Below are positions 24,761-36,614 of a stretch of 64,000 bases of DNA, piece by piece (position 1 is the stretch's first letter; each line of letters opens with the position of its first letter). Position numbers and translations under genes: made by a program. This DNA comes from Callorhinus ursinus. Its lineage: Eukaryota > Chordata > Mammalia > Carnivora > Otariidae. The notes beneath the pieces were generated by a model. It was not told the origin of the DNA. It did no database searches and saw nothing but the letters and a program-made list of their open reading frames with translations. The stretch lies in the NCBI RefSeq assembly GCF_003265705.1, contig NW_020312966.1:22009436-22073435 (forward strand), written 5' to 3'.

Positions 24761-26086
24761 GGACCCTGTCACTAACTGCAGAGTTAAACGCATGTTTTTC
24801 TACACTTAAAACAAAATCAAAGCCTCAGTGAGCAGATGGGAGGGGCTTTTATTTTCCAGGAGACAGAGAACCTGGCCTGCACCCTTTAGCTCATGACAGT
24901 GGGAGGCTGTGGTCTCTCCCGCGGGGAACATCAGCCCCAGCAAATCTCAAGTTGTCAGGAAAGCTAATCTATAGTGTTCATGCTTCTTTTTTTTTTTTAA
25001 ATTTCACTTAAACTGTCAAAAAAATCTTCTTTTTCAGAAGCAAGCTATTTGATTTTTGAGAAAATTAACACTTTTATATTGGCGTTTTCACTTTTACTAA
25101 AATGTTTAAAAACCTACATTCTAAAAAGAAGAATTTCCCCAAAAGGGAGAGCAGGATTGCTAAGAATAAAATTTAAAAATTCCAATACTTGTTGGTATTA
25201 GGATTGACAGAGCCTAAACTCCAAAAGGATTGAAACTTGACAGTGTGAACTAAAATATGTCCGCTTCCTCTATGTTACAATTTTTAAAAGTGTGATTCCA
25301 AGAAAAGCAACCGAAAGTGGGCATGTTGTGTGTTATTTCACGGCACAGGGTAGTTGCTCGTATCAGAGTTTCATTGTTTGAAAGAGACTTTTTTTTTTCT
25401 AATATGAATATGAAATATCTCCTGTGGGGTCAGAGGCATGCATAAAGATGTATCACTTGCCTTTTAATGGGGCTTTCTGGTGACTCTACAGTTTTAAATT
25501 GTCCTATATGCATCAAATATTCCTTACTGAATGTTCTTGCTGTGTGCTCTACAAATATGGATGGAAATAATTATAGCGAGGATGGCTTCACGAGATGATG
25601 TCACTCCAGAGAAAACCTGCACCGCGGGGAGCATTTCCAGTAAAGCATGGCAGAAACTGCAGGGTAATCAAAGTGCAAATTCCAATTTATTTAAGCAATA
25701 TTGTTCTTGCTCCTCCATTTCACAAAGCTGTCCTTTCTCATTAAATTTTTGAAAGAGAAGGAATGAATTTCACCAGCATAAATCTGAATGCTAGTTGACC
25801 TTTTTGAAAACTCTGCTTGGAGCGCTGGCATCCACTGCCTTTTCACACATCTGGTGAGAAAAGGAAGAAATTGAGGCTTGTAAGGAGTAAGCTTAATATA
25901 CATAAGAGTTGAGGCCAGCCGGCTAGGCTTTGATTTGAAGGGAAATGGGTGTATACTGAGGGCAGTACATTTGTCGATGGCCCCGCTAAGGGCTTGGGCA
26001 AGATAGGAGTCTAAGGATTTCAGTGTCTTCTGCATAGGACAGCCCAGGGACTGGCTTTGGTCTGACCACGCCTTTTGCTTTCTGGC

Positions 26087-26090
<4 letters not shown>

Positions 26091-26136
<46 letters not shown>
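26091..26136. repeat. (CA)n microsatellite
   Basis: 46 bp of perfect CA, the longest pure CA run in the window. Confidence 0.97.
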
Positions 26137-26137
<1 letters not shown>

Positions 26138-26234
26138 GTGAATATGAATAGAATTGATAACATCAATGGATTGGTGATGATTTGACAGAGTTAAGCTTTA
26201 TTTCCTAGTTTATTGAGTTTATTGTGTCATGCGA

Positions 26235-26431
26235 TTTTTTTTAAGATTTTATTTATTTATTTGATAGAGAAGGAGAGACAGCGGGAATGGGGGGAAGATC
26301 AGAGGGAGACGGAAAAGCAGGCTCCCCACTGAGCAGGGAGCCCGATGCGGGACTTGATCCCAGGACCCTGGGATCATGACCTGACTGAGCCAAAGGCAGA
26401 CGCTTAACCAACTGAGGCACCCAGGCGCCCC
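26235..26431 (-). mobile_element. Carnivore SINE, reverse
   Basis: TTTAAGATTTTATTTATTTATTTGATAGAG tail, GAGCAGGGAGCCCGATGCGGG, and GGCACCCAGGCGCCCC. TCATGCGA / TCATGAGA flank it (26227-26234 and 26432-26439), one mismatch in 8. Confidence 0.9.
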
Positions 26432-26449
26432 TCATGAGATGTTTTTTAG

Positions 26450-26980
26450 GCATCAATGATGTATCAGTTGATAGTGTACTGGGGGGAGGGATTACAAAAT
26501 CAAATAGAACACAGTTCTTGCCCTTAAAATGCTTATGATTAGGAGCGGCCTTCTGATTAGTAGGCAGATAATTAAAAGGCAGCGTGGCCCATTCTGTGAT
26601 GGAAGGAGGCCCTCACCCAGAGGCGTCTGACCAGGAAACATCCCAGAAATGGTGATATCTGATGTCTGATTTGAGTCTTTAATGACCAAAAGATCAGGAA
26701 GGGGTGAAATAGAAGGTCTGAAAGCAAAGGGACTAGAGTTTTTCAAAAACACCCAACATAAGAAAAAGCCAGGATAAGGGGTCACAAAGTTACTTCCCTT
26801 TGCCCTGGAGAGGAGAGCACGTGAGAATGGGGAAGTCATCTAGTGGGAAAAAGAAACGAGGAGTTTGCCCATAGAGAGTCTTGTCTTCTATATTGTGTTG
26901 CAAATATATGGATTTCAACTGGAAAAGTTACTACAGAATTGCTTTCATCCCAGGCTGGAGGGCCCCTTGCTCTGGAGCCC
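26450..26980 (+). repeat. Ancient repeat, family not named
   Basis: GAACACAGTTCTTGCCCTTAAAATGCTTATGATT, GACCAGGAAACATCC, and GCCCATAGAGAGTCTTGTCTTCTA follow the order of a widespread old mammalian repeat. A related downstream portion appears at about 28430-28560 (AGGAACATGATCAACATCACACTTGAGAAAGCTCACTGGGCTGG). Confidence 0.35.
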
Positions 26981-27493
26981 ATGCTCTAAGAGGCTTTCAT
27001 TTAACAATCACATAAAAAGTTTTTAAAGAATACAAGACTACCTCTGGAGACTTGGGTTGTACAACCATGGGTGGCCCAGTTCAACACATAATCCTCAATG
27101 AACATTCAGGATCCAGGACAACATCACTGGTCCCTCGTCCACAGGCAACCGAGGCCTCGCACCTTGAGGATCTGCGACTGTGCCCCTGCCACATGGCAAA
27201 GGAACACTACTTCAGAAATGGGAAGAACTTGAGAGGGGGGAAAATGGAAGTAATTTTCTTTTGTGAATTTAGGCTGAAACTTCTCAAAATTATGTCTGCG
27301 CCAGATTCTTGCCTAACAAAGGATAGTTTCAAACAGGATGAAGAAAGCCTGTTTCTGTCTCCTTATTTTCTAGTTTGTAGACAAAGAGGTGCATAGGAAT
27401 TGGGCTGGTCTTCCAAACATTTGCACAAGGAGGCTAAGGAATATTTTACAGTGTTAAATATATATATTGCTTAAAAATTCTCTTTCCTTCTTT

Positions 27494-27513
27494 CTCTCTC
27501 TCTCTCTCTCTCT
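27494..27513. repeat. (CT)n tract
   Basis: About 20 bp of CT, followed by short CACACA runs up to 27548. Confidence 0.9.
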
Positions 27514-27571
27514 ATGGAGACACACACACATAAACTCACATACACACAATAGATGCATAAAAATATACACA

Positions 27572-27730
27572 TAGGAGCGTCCGCGTGGCTCAGTCGGTTA
27601 AGCATCCAACTCTTGATTTCCACTCAGGTCATGATCTCAGGGTCATGGGATCGAGCCCTGCATCGGGCTCCACACTGGGCATGGACCCTGCTTAAAATTC
27701 TCTCTCTCCCTCTGCCCCCGCAATAAAAAC
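27572..27730 (+). mobile_element. Carnivore SINE, forward, diverged
   Basis: GGAGCGTCCGCGTGGCTCAGTCGG head, GGTCATGATCTCAGGGTCATGGG core, TCTCTCTCCCTCTGCCCCC tract, and a short A-rich end (CAATAAAAACGC). Confidence 0.88.
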
Positions 27731-27759
27731 GCATAAAGTGTGAAAATCTTACATTGCTA

Positions 27760-28160
27760 AAATTCAAATGGCTCTATTAACATGAAAATATTAAATTATT
27801 TAAAATTACATAAACATTTCAGCTTTATTTTAAAATATTTTATTTTTTTAAAATATTTTAATTTAATATTTTGACACACATAATTTGTCATTTGTCTTTT
27901 CATTTTATAGATAATTTTGAATATTTTAGAAGATTGAAAGTATGAAAATAATATTCATTTTTCACTTGTACATTTAACTTACATCTTGAATGAATGAAAA
28001 TATATTAAACTTTTGTAATCTTGGAATATTTTTCATCTTTTAGATCATTATAGTCACTAGAACATAAATTATGGAAGTATTGATGAAAATAACATAATTA
28101 GTAATTTTGCTAAAATGAGCATTACAGAATACATAATAATCTATATTTTTTGTGTGTTTT
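27760..28160. other. Strongly AT-rich segment
   Basis: Almost entirely A and T, with a near-palindromic core of repeated TTTTAAAATATTTTA elements (about 27828-27865). No coding potential and no recognised repeat family were seen. It may be a matrix-attachment-like or easily unwound region. Confidence 0.5.
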
Positions 28161-30099
28161 TATTACTCGTTCTAACATCATCAGACTCTAAACAGAACAC
28201 TCAAGCATGTACAATAATGATACAATTAGTTGTTTTACTATTTCCCCAACTTCCTTCATATAAAAAAACATAACTTTACATGTTGTGGTGCTATTTTGTC
28301 AACATAAAGGCATATATTTCACAAGATATCTTCTGTTCTTCAGTTTGTTAAATTGATTTATACCCTTGTACTCTATTTAGCTATATTTTTGTGAGATTCC
28401 ACCTGAACTCTTGCCCTAGGCCCTGGTTATTGAAACATCTTAGGCAAGGGAGGAACATGATCAACATCACACTTGAGAAAGCTCACTGGGCTGGAGACAA
28501 TAAGACCAGTTGGGAGGCTGGTCTTCCTCTGGGTGGGTAATGTTTCCACCTCTAGCCTGAACTTCTGAGTCAACCTCATTCACTTGGTTCCTTAGCACAT
28601 CAATGGGGACGTGTGTTGAGCCCTGCCATTGTAGGTTTCCTGGCCAGCAAGTTCTTGGCTGCAGGCCTATCCATTTTCAGACCAGCCATTTTTGACAGCT
28701 CAGCCACAAGGATGGATGGACCAAAGGTCTTCTGTGCTTAACTAAAAAGAAAGTGGCGAGTTTACAGGAGGCTGTCTTGGGTTTCAAAACCCAAGGGTCA
28801 CGCAATAACCAATGCCAACCATTAACCACAGGGACTGTTCAGGCAAAATAATGTTTTGAAGCCCAAATGGCAAAGCCATTGGTGTGAAAGCCCTCCAGAC
28901 TTGAGTGACAAAGTAAACAAGACTCATTAGAGTATCTGAGACCTCTAGCTTGACCGCTACCCCAGTGAATCTGCAAGGTTTCCCTGGATCCACTCAAGTT
29001 ACAGCCTTCCATTCTGATCAACCATGGGCTCCTCAGGAGTCAGCCCTCCAGTGTCTTCAGTGACAAAGAGAGAGGAGCCAGGTGGGCTTGAGATACTACT
29101 TCAAATATTCTGCATTGGTTTATTTTATTGACAGAAAGGAATTATGAGAACAGAAACCAGAGTTCATTTTTTTTTTTTTCTCCAAAGTACTTTTCATTCT
29201 GGCTTCAACCTAGACTTGAAGGGGAAGTCTCCTGCCTACTGTCAAACTGAAATAAGATGTAGACTGAATCCTAAGCAAGAGCTAGGGATTCTAATTAAAG
29301 TTTTTCTTGGACTTACACATTTAGAAAGATTTCTTCTCCGTTTTTATCTTAACAAAAAATACAGAAGTTAAATTTGACGGTGATGCCTCAGTGACATCAA
29401 GTTTCTAAAATGGGAAGCAGATTTTGTTTAGAAAATAAACTCAGTAATCTTAGAATGCTTTTGTGTTTTATTGTTATTGATGGGAGAATATATCTTGATG
29501 GGAATATTGAAGTCAGGACTGAATTTAGTCGGAGATCAAATTGATTAGTTCTAATAAGGTTTATACATATAAATGTATAATTTATGTATACAGGCATACA
29601 GTTACGTATACGATAAAACAGACAGTAGTATTTTAATAAACAGTGTAATCTCTGTTTTTCAATTTGTGTAGAATTTATGAATTTCTCCTCACATCAGTAG
29701 GACTTCTGAAGTGGACTTCTGTGATTAAAACTAGATTTAAAATAATTTTAAGATCTATTACTGTGACTTACTCTTATTAGCAGTCTAACTTGCCCTGGTG
29801 CATTTTATTCTATTTTATGCATGACATCTATCCATTTCCCCCAGGAGTTGCATGTGTCAGCGTCATCAACCCCAAAGACAACTTTATCCAAGATTAGCAT
29901 CTTCAGTAAGAGTGTCAGAAGCATGTAGATGAGGAAAATGTAATCATAATCACTCACCACGAATTTCCTGGGACAAAATCATACTGAAACAGCAACAACA
30001 AAAGGTGAACTCGGTTAAAATGCTGGATGGCCACTTTGCCTTTTGCTGAATTTTATTCAGAATAGCACAGATCATATTTGAGGGTGTTCTCATCGAACG
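28161..30099. other. Intergenic, AT-rich
   Basis: No gene. 28430-28560 is a fragment of the unnamed ancient repeat described at 26450. The remainder is unique. Confidence 0.5.
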
Positions 30100-30345
30100 G
30101 TTGATTACTGTTCAGGTTTGGTCTGGGATCTGCCACTTACTCCCCGTGAGACCTTAGTCAAGTTAACTTTTCCATCACTCAGTGTACTCATCTGTAAAAT
30201 GGGAAGAGTAACAGTACTTGTTCGGATGTAATATAAGGGAAATAATACATGTTGTATGGATGAAATGACATGGTACGAGGGACTTTCAGCACAGAGCTTG
30301 GCACATAATCAGTTCACAATGTATGTTAGCTGTTATTATAGGACC
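30100..30345 (+). repeat. MIR, well preserved
   Basis: GGGATCTGCCACTTACTCCCCGTGAGACCTTAGTCAAGTTAAC, CTCATCTGTAAAATGGGAAGAGTAACAGTACTTG, and GCACAGAGCTTGGCACATAATCAG. This is a near full-length MIR in the right order and the clearest in the window. Confidence 0.8.
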
Positions 30346-30724
30346 TGCAAACCGTATTTTACTAATACTTGAAAAGCTGTGCTTTTCTCTTTACTTGTCC
30401 ATGGTAATTAACCACATTGGCTATTTGTTTTGAGCCATCATGAGGATGAAATATAAAGATAAACCAGTCATCCCTCATATTATAATTGTAAAGAATCATC
30501 TTTAATGAACTTCAATTATAAACCCTAAGGCAAGAATATTCTTTATGAGGCCAAAGATAAAGAGAGCCAAAGCCACAAAGAATTGCACCCTGCTTAAAAA
30601 TTCTCCCACAAGGCCCAGGACAAAATAAAATCGATCAGTATCAAGTAACAATTCTATCATTTTGGCCACCTGGATCATGTCTGACTGAGATAGAAGAAAA
30701 TGGTTGTTATTTTACTAAATGAGG

Positions 30725-30829
30725 TCTTTTTTTTTTTTAAGTAATCTCTATGTGGAACCTGGGGCTCAAACTCATGACCCTGAGATCAAGAGTCACGTGC
30801 TCTTCTGACTGAGCCAGCCAGGCGCCCCG
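30725..30829 (-). mobile_element. Short old carnivore SINE, reverse
   Basis: TTTTTTTTTTAAGTAATCTCTATGTGG, CATGACCCTGAGATCAAGAGTC, and GAGCCAGCCAGGCGCCCC. AAATGAG lies on each side (30717-30723 and 30832-30838) as a probable duplication. Confidence 0.85.
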
Positions 30830-31329
30830 CGAAATGAGTTTTTAATGCATTCATCCCAGCCTCCCTTTGGGCATGTTTAGACTCAGCAGAGAGCTCAATC
30901 TGATGCACAAGAAATCAGGAGTTAGTAGACAGCAGAACAGGACCACTCTGCAAGATGCCTGAAGACAGTAAAGACATATGGCCCCTTTTGAGACTCTACT
31001 GCAGGAAGTACACGTAGGCACAAGCCACAGACTGGAAAACTCACAGGTTACCACTTTGAAATATTTATTTTGTCTACTTCTAAAATATTTAGTCTGGAAC
31101 ATTTAAGCAGATACTTTCATAGTGTACACACTTGTCCAAATTTACAGCAGCCGACACTGCATGGAGCTTTGGGGACTCAGGTTCACGGCTAGCTGATTGT
31201 TTAGAAAGCTCGTATGTGAAAAGCCAGATCTTTCTGCGAACATAGATAAAAAGTGGATCAAGCCAAGTGTATGGAAAATGAGATAATGGGAGATTCAAAG
31301 AGTATTCCCATGGGGGCCAGTTTCTCTGA

Positions 31330-31660
31330 TGTCCAACCCAACTACATATTAATGAAGGGTGGAAAACTCTCGCAGCTGATAAGCAGGCTGTCTCCTGGCA
31401 ATTATCACAGCGCCTGTTGCAAAATAGGTACTTTATTTGGACTTTATCCATTCCTTGACTTGCTCTCTGTGAGGAAGCACAGCCTCAAATAATTGAAGGT
31501 CTATTAGCACATCAATTACCTAAAGACCTTGATTTTAGCAAGGAGTGGATTTTAATCAATCACTGCAAATGTTATCGAGAGATTAGTTGTCCCAGAGAAT
31601 AAAATTAACTACAATTAGAAGGTAATAACTTGCCAGTGCCACTAGCATATATTTTCTGGT
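31330..31660. promoter_or_regulatory. Candidate conserved non-coding block
   Basis: Non-repetitive, not coding, and dense with factor-type motifs: CAGCTGATAAG (E-box next to GATA) at about 31374, CAATTATCACAG at 31399, CATCAATTACC at 31511, and TTTTAATCAATCACTG at 31550. Conservation is inferred from texture only. Confidence 0.2.
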
Positions 31661-33068
31661 CCCTTTAGAATTAATCCATTTTGCTGCTACCTTGTATAGA
31701 AAAAAATATGTTTAGACTTTTGCAATAATAACTGGAATTCATGTTACCTTTTAACGTCTTTCCTTGAAAGGATGCAACTAAACAAATAAAGAACTCACAC
31801 TTGAATGTATCAGAGATCTTACCAGACAAGTCAATTTGAGATAATTGATAGAAACTGACGAGTTTGTTAAGGAAGGATCTCATTTCAATCCTCAAGTTCA
31901 GTCCAGCGTTCTCAAAGCATCGGATAGAAGAGGGAATGATGAAGGATGAAAAGAGAAAAAGCATTAGTCAGTTGAGATAACAAGTGATAACATGGCAGAT
32001 CTCGGAACATGTGACCATTCTCTTAGTCACCCGGAAATACCTGGTGAGGGAACTTATTAAAATAAGACAACCACTTTATTCATGCTGAATGGGGGACTAT
32101 CTATTACAGTGTCTGCAAGAATGTACTTTAAAACACTTTGGCACACACTGTACAATATTATATATGTGCTACTTAGTTCAAGCTTCACCTCTGGGGCCAT
32201 TCCGTTTCTATAAGCGGGAATCTAGACTCTAGGGATGGCGCCTAACATTATATGAAAAAGGCTCATTCTGAAGATGGCTACTAAAAGCCCTTTAACTATC
32301 TATAGCTCAATCAACACCTGAGGGTTTTCTAATCAGCATAATGAAGGTCAGACATGGGTTTGCTCAGTGAAATTAGTGGCTTGTTATTTAGCATGATCGC
32401 AGGTAGAACCATACTCTGTACTCTGATTAGGTAAAATGAAAATTGTTCTAGGGATGTGACGTGGCTAAAATATTTTAGTGATGTTGCATATCCTTGCATG
32501 GATAGAATGTGGGGATTCAGGAAGGCCCAAAGCCAGTGTTCTTAGAAATGGCTCCTGATGCTTAACCCCTTATGGCTCTCTCTGGCTGTCCTTGATTACC
32601 TGATGCTGACCACGAAGTCACATTTTATGCCTCCCGAATATGGTGACATCTGCTCAGAGTGGGAATTTCATGCAGGGTGGTGGCCAGGGCATCTACAAAG
32701 GCAGAAAGGTGAGATTTTTGTCAAATTTACAGAATAGGTAATATTAACTATTTGGGGTTTGACTGCAGAAGTGTTTGTTTAATATTCTATATTTACTACC
32801 ACAGAATGTAGCCTAACTTACTTTTATTACAATCTGGTAGTAAGGTTGTGTAACTAACTATCACTCATCTCAAACTATTCCGTGATTATTACTTTTCTTC
32901 CCCCAAAGTAATTTAAGAGTTGTTCCTGTCCAGATTGGCTTAGGCCACCTTGTACCAGGGCATCAGATTATGGCTATTTTGGAATGAAGTAGCGTACTAC
33001 TTTTGTAGTAAAGTTACACTTAACGTATGACCTTCCTAGTGTTGTAGGAGGATCTCAATACTAACCCT
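31661..33068. other. Intergenic, unique sequence
   Basis: No gene, repeat or tandem array recognised. Confidence 0.5.
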
Positions 33069-33350
33069 AAAGCAGGAATTCTTCACCTAAATTTTAGGGG
33101 TCCCTAACCTAGATGGGGAATATTATATTTTTAATTGCACTGACTGCTAACAGAATTTAGTATTTCTTTCATTTTTGTAGATAAATCACATGTTAGTAGC
33201 ACATGTAACTTGGTTACTGATCTGAATCACAGATATTTTTCATATCATTTTATGGTGGTTGTAGATAGTGCTAAATATCATGGAAGATCATTAGCACTTA
33301 AAAATTATGGTCGTTATTGGACCAACTGCTAGACCTTTTATTTAATGGAT
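33069..33350 (+). repeat. hAT-type DNA transposon remnant
   Basis: GCAGGAATTCTTCACCTAAATTTTAGGGGTCCCTAACCT resembles the terminal sequence of old non-autonomous hAT elements. ATCACAGATATTTTTCATATCATTTTATGGTGG follows in the order I remember for one such family. I cannot name the family safely. Confidence 0.4.
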
Positions 33351-33384
33351 CAGTAAAAAAAAAAAAAAAACCAAACTGTAGGAA

Positions 33385-33580
33385 TTAGTATATCACATAC
33401 ATATTTTCTTAATATTTTGAAACCTTATTTCCACATAATTGGCTTTCATTTTAATCTTATATATTTTATCCTCCTCAAAAAACATTTCTTTGAGGAAAGG
33501 CATTGTTGGGGTGTTCACAGGAATCGCCAGACTGTGAAAGGGTTTCATGGCACCAAAAAGGTTAAAACCCCCTGTCCTAG
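33385..33580 (-). repeat. Second hAT-type DNA transposon remnant
   Basis: The reverse complement begins CAGGGGGTTTTAACCTTTTTGGTGCCATGAAACCCTTTCACAG, a typical hAT-element terminus, and continues through ATAAAATATATAAGATTAAAATG. It faces the element at 33069-33350 across a poly-A run (33357-33370). Confidence 0.5.
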
Positions 33581-33906
33581 GAGCTTCCCTCAATGCCAGG
33601 CCTATTGCCAATATCAAACCTAGCTGCCTGAACTATCTCTTTTTTATGTGACATCATAGAAGGAAGTGAATGGGGTGTGCGTGTGAATAAGGGCAGGCTA
33701 AGTGCAACAGGAACAGGAGAAGAAGTGAATAGAGTCAGAATGGAGTTGTTGGTATGCTTTCCTGAAAATCTCTTTTCGAGTTTGTATGGTGCAGAAAGAG
33801 AATGTCAGGGAGAACCATATACTAGGACTCTTAGCCTAACCCATCTTCTGCCTTGACCATCTCTTCCTGTGGGCAAAGAGTCTCACGAACTAAAATACGT
33901 GCTCAG

Positions 33907-34121
33907 TGGGGCACCTGGGTGGCTCAGTTGGTTAATTAAGCATCTGCCTTCGGCTCAGCTCTCATGGTCTCAGGGTCCTGGGATCGAGCCCCACATCGGG
34001 CTCCCTGCTCAGTGGTGAGTCTGCTTCTGCCTCTCCCTCTGCTCGTTCCCCCTGCTTGTGCTCTCTCTCTCTCTCAAATAAATCTTTAAAAAATGCTTTA
34101 TATTAAAAAAATAAAATAACA
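33907..34121 (+). mobile_element. Carnivore SINE, forward, 13-bp duplication
   Basis: GGGGCACCTGGGTGGCTCAGTTGG head, CTCTCTCTCTCTC tract, and CAAATAAATCTTTAAAAAA tail followed by extra A-rich sequence. TAAAATACGTGCT / TAAAATAGGTGCT flank it (33891-33903 and 34122-34134), one mismatch. Confidence 0.92.
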
Positions 34122-34537
34122 TAAAATAGGTGCTTGGGATCGGGGAGGTGGGCAGCCAGCCCGAGCCTTCAGAGTTGCGATGCTGGGCCACAGACTTGAA
34201 GGCTTTGGGCTGGCCATCTCGAAGATCTGGGTCAAGTTTTAGTGGGGAAGGAAGTCTCTGGTCCTGCATTCATTGGATTCGGCTATCTTACCAACAAATG
34301 TGTGTTGCCCAAATCAGGAAGGGGTTCCAGATCCTTGTCTGCACTGAAGGAGGTGTGTCTCTGTTTGGCAGGTCTTCACGGAGAACACTTGCTCTGTTCA
34401 TTTGTGAAACATGGAGAGAAGTAACTGGCGAGTTCCAATAAAGTCACAGATTGGCCTCTCCTCAGTCTCAATTGACCTGTCAGGATGTGTCTCACTGGTA
34501 CCTGGCCCCAGAAACCTCAAGTGTGAGAAAAGAAAAA

Positions 34538-34760
34538 CCGTGAGCATTGACTGGCCTGGTTTGATTCCTGACTATGCCCCTTATTGTTAAATGGCCTTAT
34601 ATAAGTAATTTCCTCTTGTAGAGGCTCAGTTTCCACATCTATAAGATGGTAATGATAAGATAAAAATAAAATAATAATAATAATAATAATAATATCCCCT
34701 CCCTTTGAGTTGCTGGGAGGTTTAATCACATCCACCGGATATGGAGCTTATGGAGGTACT
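34538..34760 (+). repeat. MIR with internal (AAT)n expansion
   Basis: GAGCATTGACTGGCCTGGTTTGATTCCTGAC, GGCTCAGTTTCCACATCTATAAGATGGTAATGAT, then an AAT run (34670-34693), then GCTGGGAGGTTTAATCACAT. The microsatellite grew where MIR has its GATAATAATAG stretch. Confidence 0.65.
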
Positions 34761-35419
34761 TACTGACATCTTCCACGTCCATCCCTCCTGGAGTCGAATA
34801 GCTCCAGAAGCTCCATAACGTCTACTGAGGTAAATGTGCTCTCTGAAAAGCCTGTGTTAAGAAACGTCCTTTATTCTGCCTGTTTATTTTATTTCCAAGT
34901 GTACAGAAGAGCTATATCTTGTTTTCACTGATATTTCTCTGAGTAAAGACCCAGTACTCCATGGTAGAGATTAATGTCCTAGGGGGAAAAGGTGAGATTA
35001 AGAGGGGGAAAACAGGGCCTGAGAGAAGCTGTCTCGTTTTCCAAGAGCGGGCATGTTCTCTCATGTATTGATTCATTCGGAAAGCACGCCTTCTTTTCAG
35101 ACTACCCTATCAGAAACCGTTGGGGAAAACAGGGCCAAGAAGCACAAGCCATTTGTGGGAGGCAGTGCGGTCTTCCTCCTCAAGCAGCTCTGTCTGTACT
35201 TGGAGAAACGCCAAAGTGTTATGGACGTTATCAAGGAGGACCATTTGTGAAGCGCTTGGGGATCCTGCTGTCCTACCTATTTTCGCACTGCAGTGACCAG
35301 CACCCCCATCCACCGTTGCTCCTCCCCCAGACAAGGAGCTGCCTTTGTTATCTTCATCTCCTGCATTTGATTCATCACAAGGCCATCCCCCTCTCCTCCA
35401 CCCCCAGAAAATGAGCCAC
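34761..35419. other. Intergenic with one short unexplained open frame
   Basis: Unique sequence. A 65-codon plus-strand frame (35053-35250) contains the run AKKHKPFVGGSAVFLLKQL and ends VIKEDHL, preceded by a splice-acceptor-like TCTTTTCAG (ending 35100). I recognise no family, and a chance frame is the default reading. Confidence 0.4.
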
Positions 35420-35546
35420 ATGCATCACCTTGAGGCCGAGCCGCCATCATCTTGCCTGACTGACCAAAACCATCTCTTGAAGCATCTCCCTGCTTTCACT
35501 CTTTCTCTTGGCAAAGTCCGTGTTCCACGTAGTGGCCAGAGTAATA
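35420..35546 (+). repeat. L2 fragment, left part of a split element
   Basis: CATCATCTTGCCTGACTGACCAAAACCATCTCTTGAAGCATCTCCCTGCTTTCACTC and CCACGTAGTGGCCAGAGTAATATTT match L2. The element continues after the L1 insertion at 35547-35733. Confidence 0.6.
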
Positions 35547-35733
35547 TTTTTTTTTAATTTTTTATTGTTATGTTAATCACCATATATTACATCATTAGTT
35601 TTTGGTGCAGTGTTCCATGATTCATTGTTTGTGCATAACACCCAGTGCTCCACGCAGAACGTGCCCTCCTCAATACCCATCACCAGGCTAACCCATCCCC
35701 CTACCCTCCTCCCCTCTAGAACCCTCAGTTTGT
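35547..35733 (-). mobile_element. Short carnivore LINE-1 3' end, reverse, inside L2
   Basis: TTTATTGTTATGTTAATCACCATATATTACATCATTAG, ATAACACCCAGTGCTCCACGC, and CCTCCCCTCTAGAACCCTCAGTTTGT, the reverse complement of the L1 3' UTR. It is truncated to about 190 bp, and its duplication is not clear. Confidence 0.9.
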
Positions 35734-35935
35734 AAATATAAATTAGATCAAGTCACTCTCCTGCTTAAGACCATGGAACAGTTTCTCCTCCCGTTTAGGC
35801 TAAAATTCAAATGCATGAGCTGTGCTTTCTGAGCCCAGTGCCAGATTCTCAGGACCCTTGTGTGCACTCTCTCATCTCAGGGTCTTCACATTAGTGATTA
35901 CCTCCACCTCTCCTTGCTCCTCTCCCTGATGCTTA
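35734..35935 (+). repeat. L2 fragment, right part of a split element
   Basis: AATTAGATCAAGTCACTCTCCTGCTTAAGACCATGGAACAG and TTTAGGCTAAAATTCAAATGCATGAGC continue the L2 consensus order directly from 35546. Confidence 0.65.
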
Positions 35936-36614
35936 TATCAATGGCTTTTTAATTTTTTAATGTCAGTCGATTCTCAGAGAGGCCATTCACAGCTGTTGGA
36001 TCACTTGGCGGCACTTCATCTTCCTCCAATGCTCCACTTTGGGATGATGCTCTTAACTATCCCCTGGATTTTATAGCCATTAAGTGCCACAAGATGGTAA
36101 TACAAGGATCTCAAAATTGTGTTAAAAGATACAATTTCTCACCTTGCCCCAAAATGACTTTTCCCTCCTGGGCTCTGTACATCAGCAAATGTTAACAGGT
36201 CCTAGTCCATTGCCCAAGCCAGAACCATCTCAACGGTGACCCTGAGCACATTTGTCCTCTGCCAATAGCTAGTCTAAACCCTCCAAGGTCCTGTATGAGT
36301 TAGAGCTTATTTCACTAGATTCATTTCTCTCAGCTGTGTCCATACTCCTGCACCGTTCCCTATGTCGCCCATGACATCACCATAATACACCCCTGTTCAC
36401 ATTTAAGGTGGCATGCATGCTGACCCCTCAGAGTGCAACACTGTTCTCCCACACCCATTTCATTCCGCCTGCCCCACCATTGCTGCCCCTGACCCACCTG
36501 GGCCCTGACGACAACCTCTCACAAGCCTCTCCTTGATAACTCATCCCTTGTTGAGACTCAGTTCCTCTGGGAAATGAGCTTTCTCTCTTGGTTCCTGTGG
36601 CCTGCTGCAACATG

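Larger units (their letters stand above)
23212..26090. other. Intergenic, mainly unique sequence
   Basis: Apart from the SINE at 24413 and the GAAT tandem, nothing is recognised. Short frames at 24011-24306 are unremarkable. Confidence 0.5.

Noticed and set aside
25691..26137. 148-codon minus-strand frame beginning with CVCVCV
   Set aside because: Start lies in a CA microsatellite. The remainder has no family resemblance.
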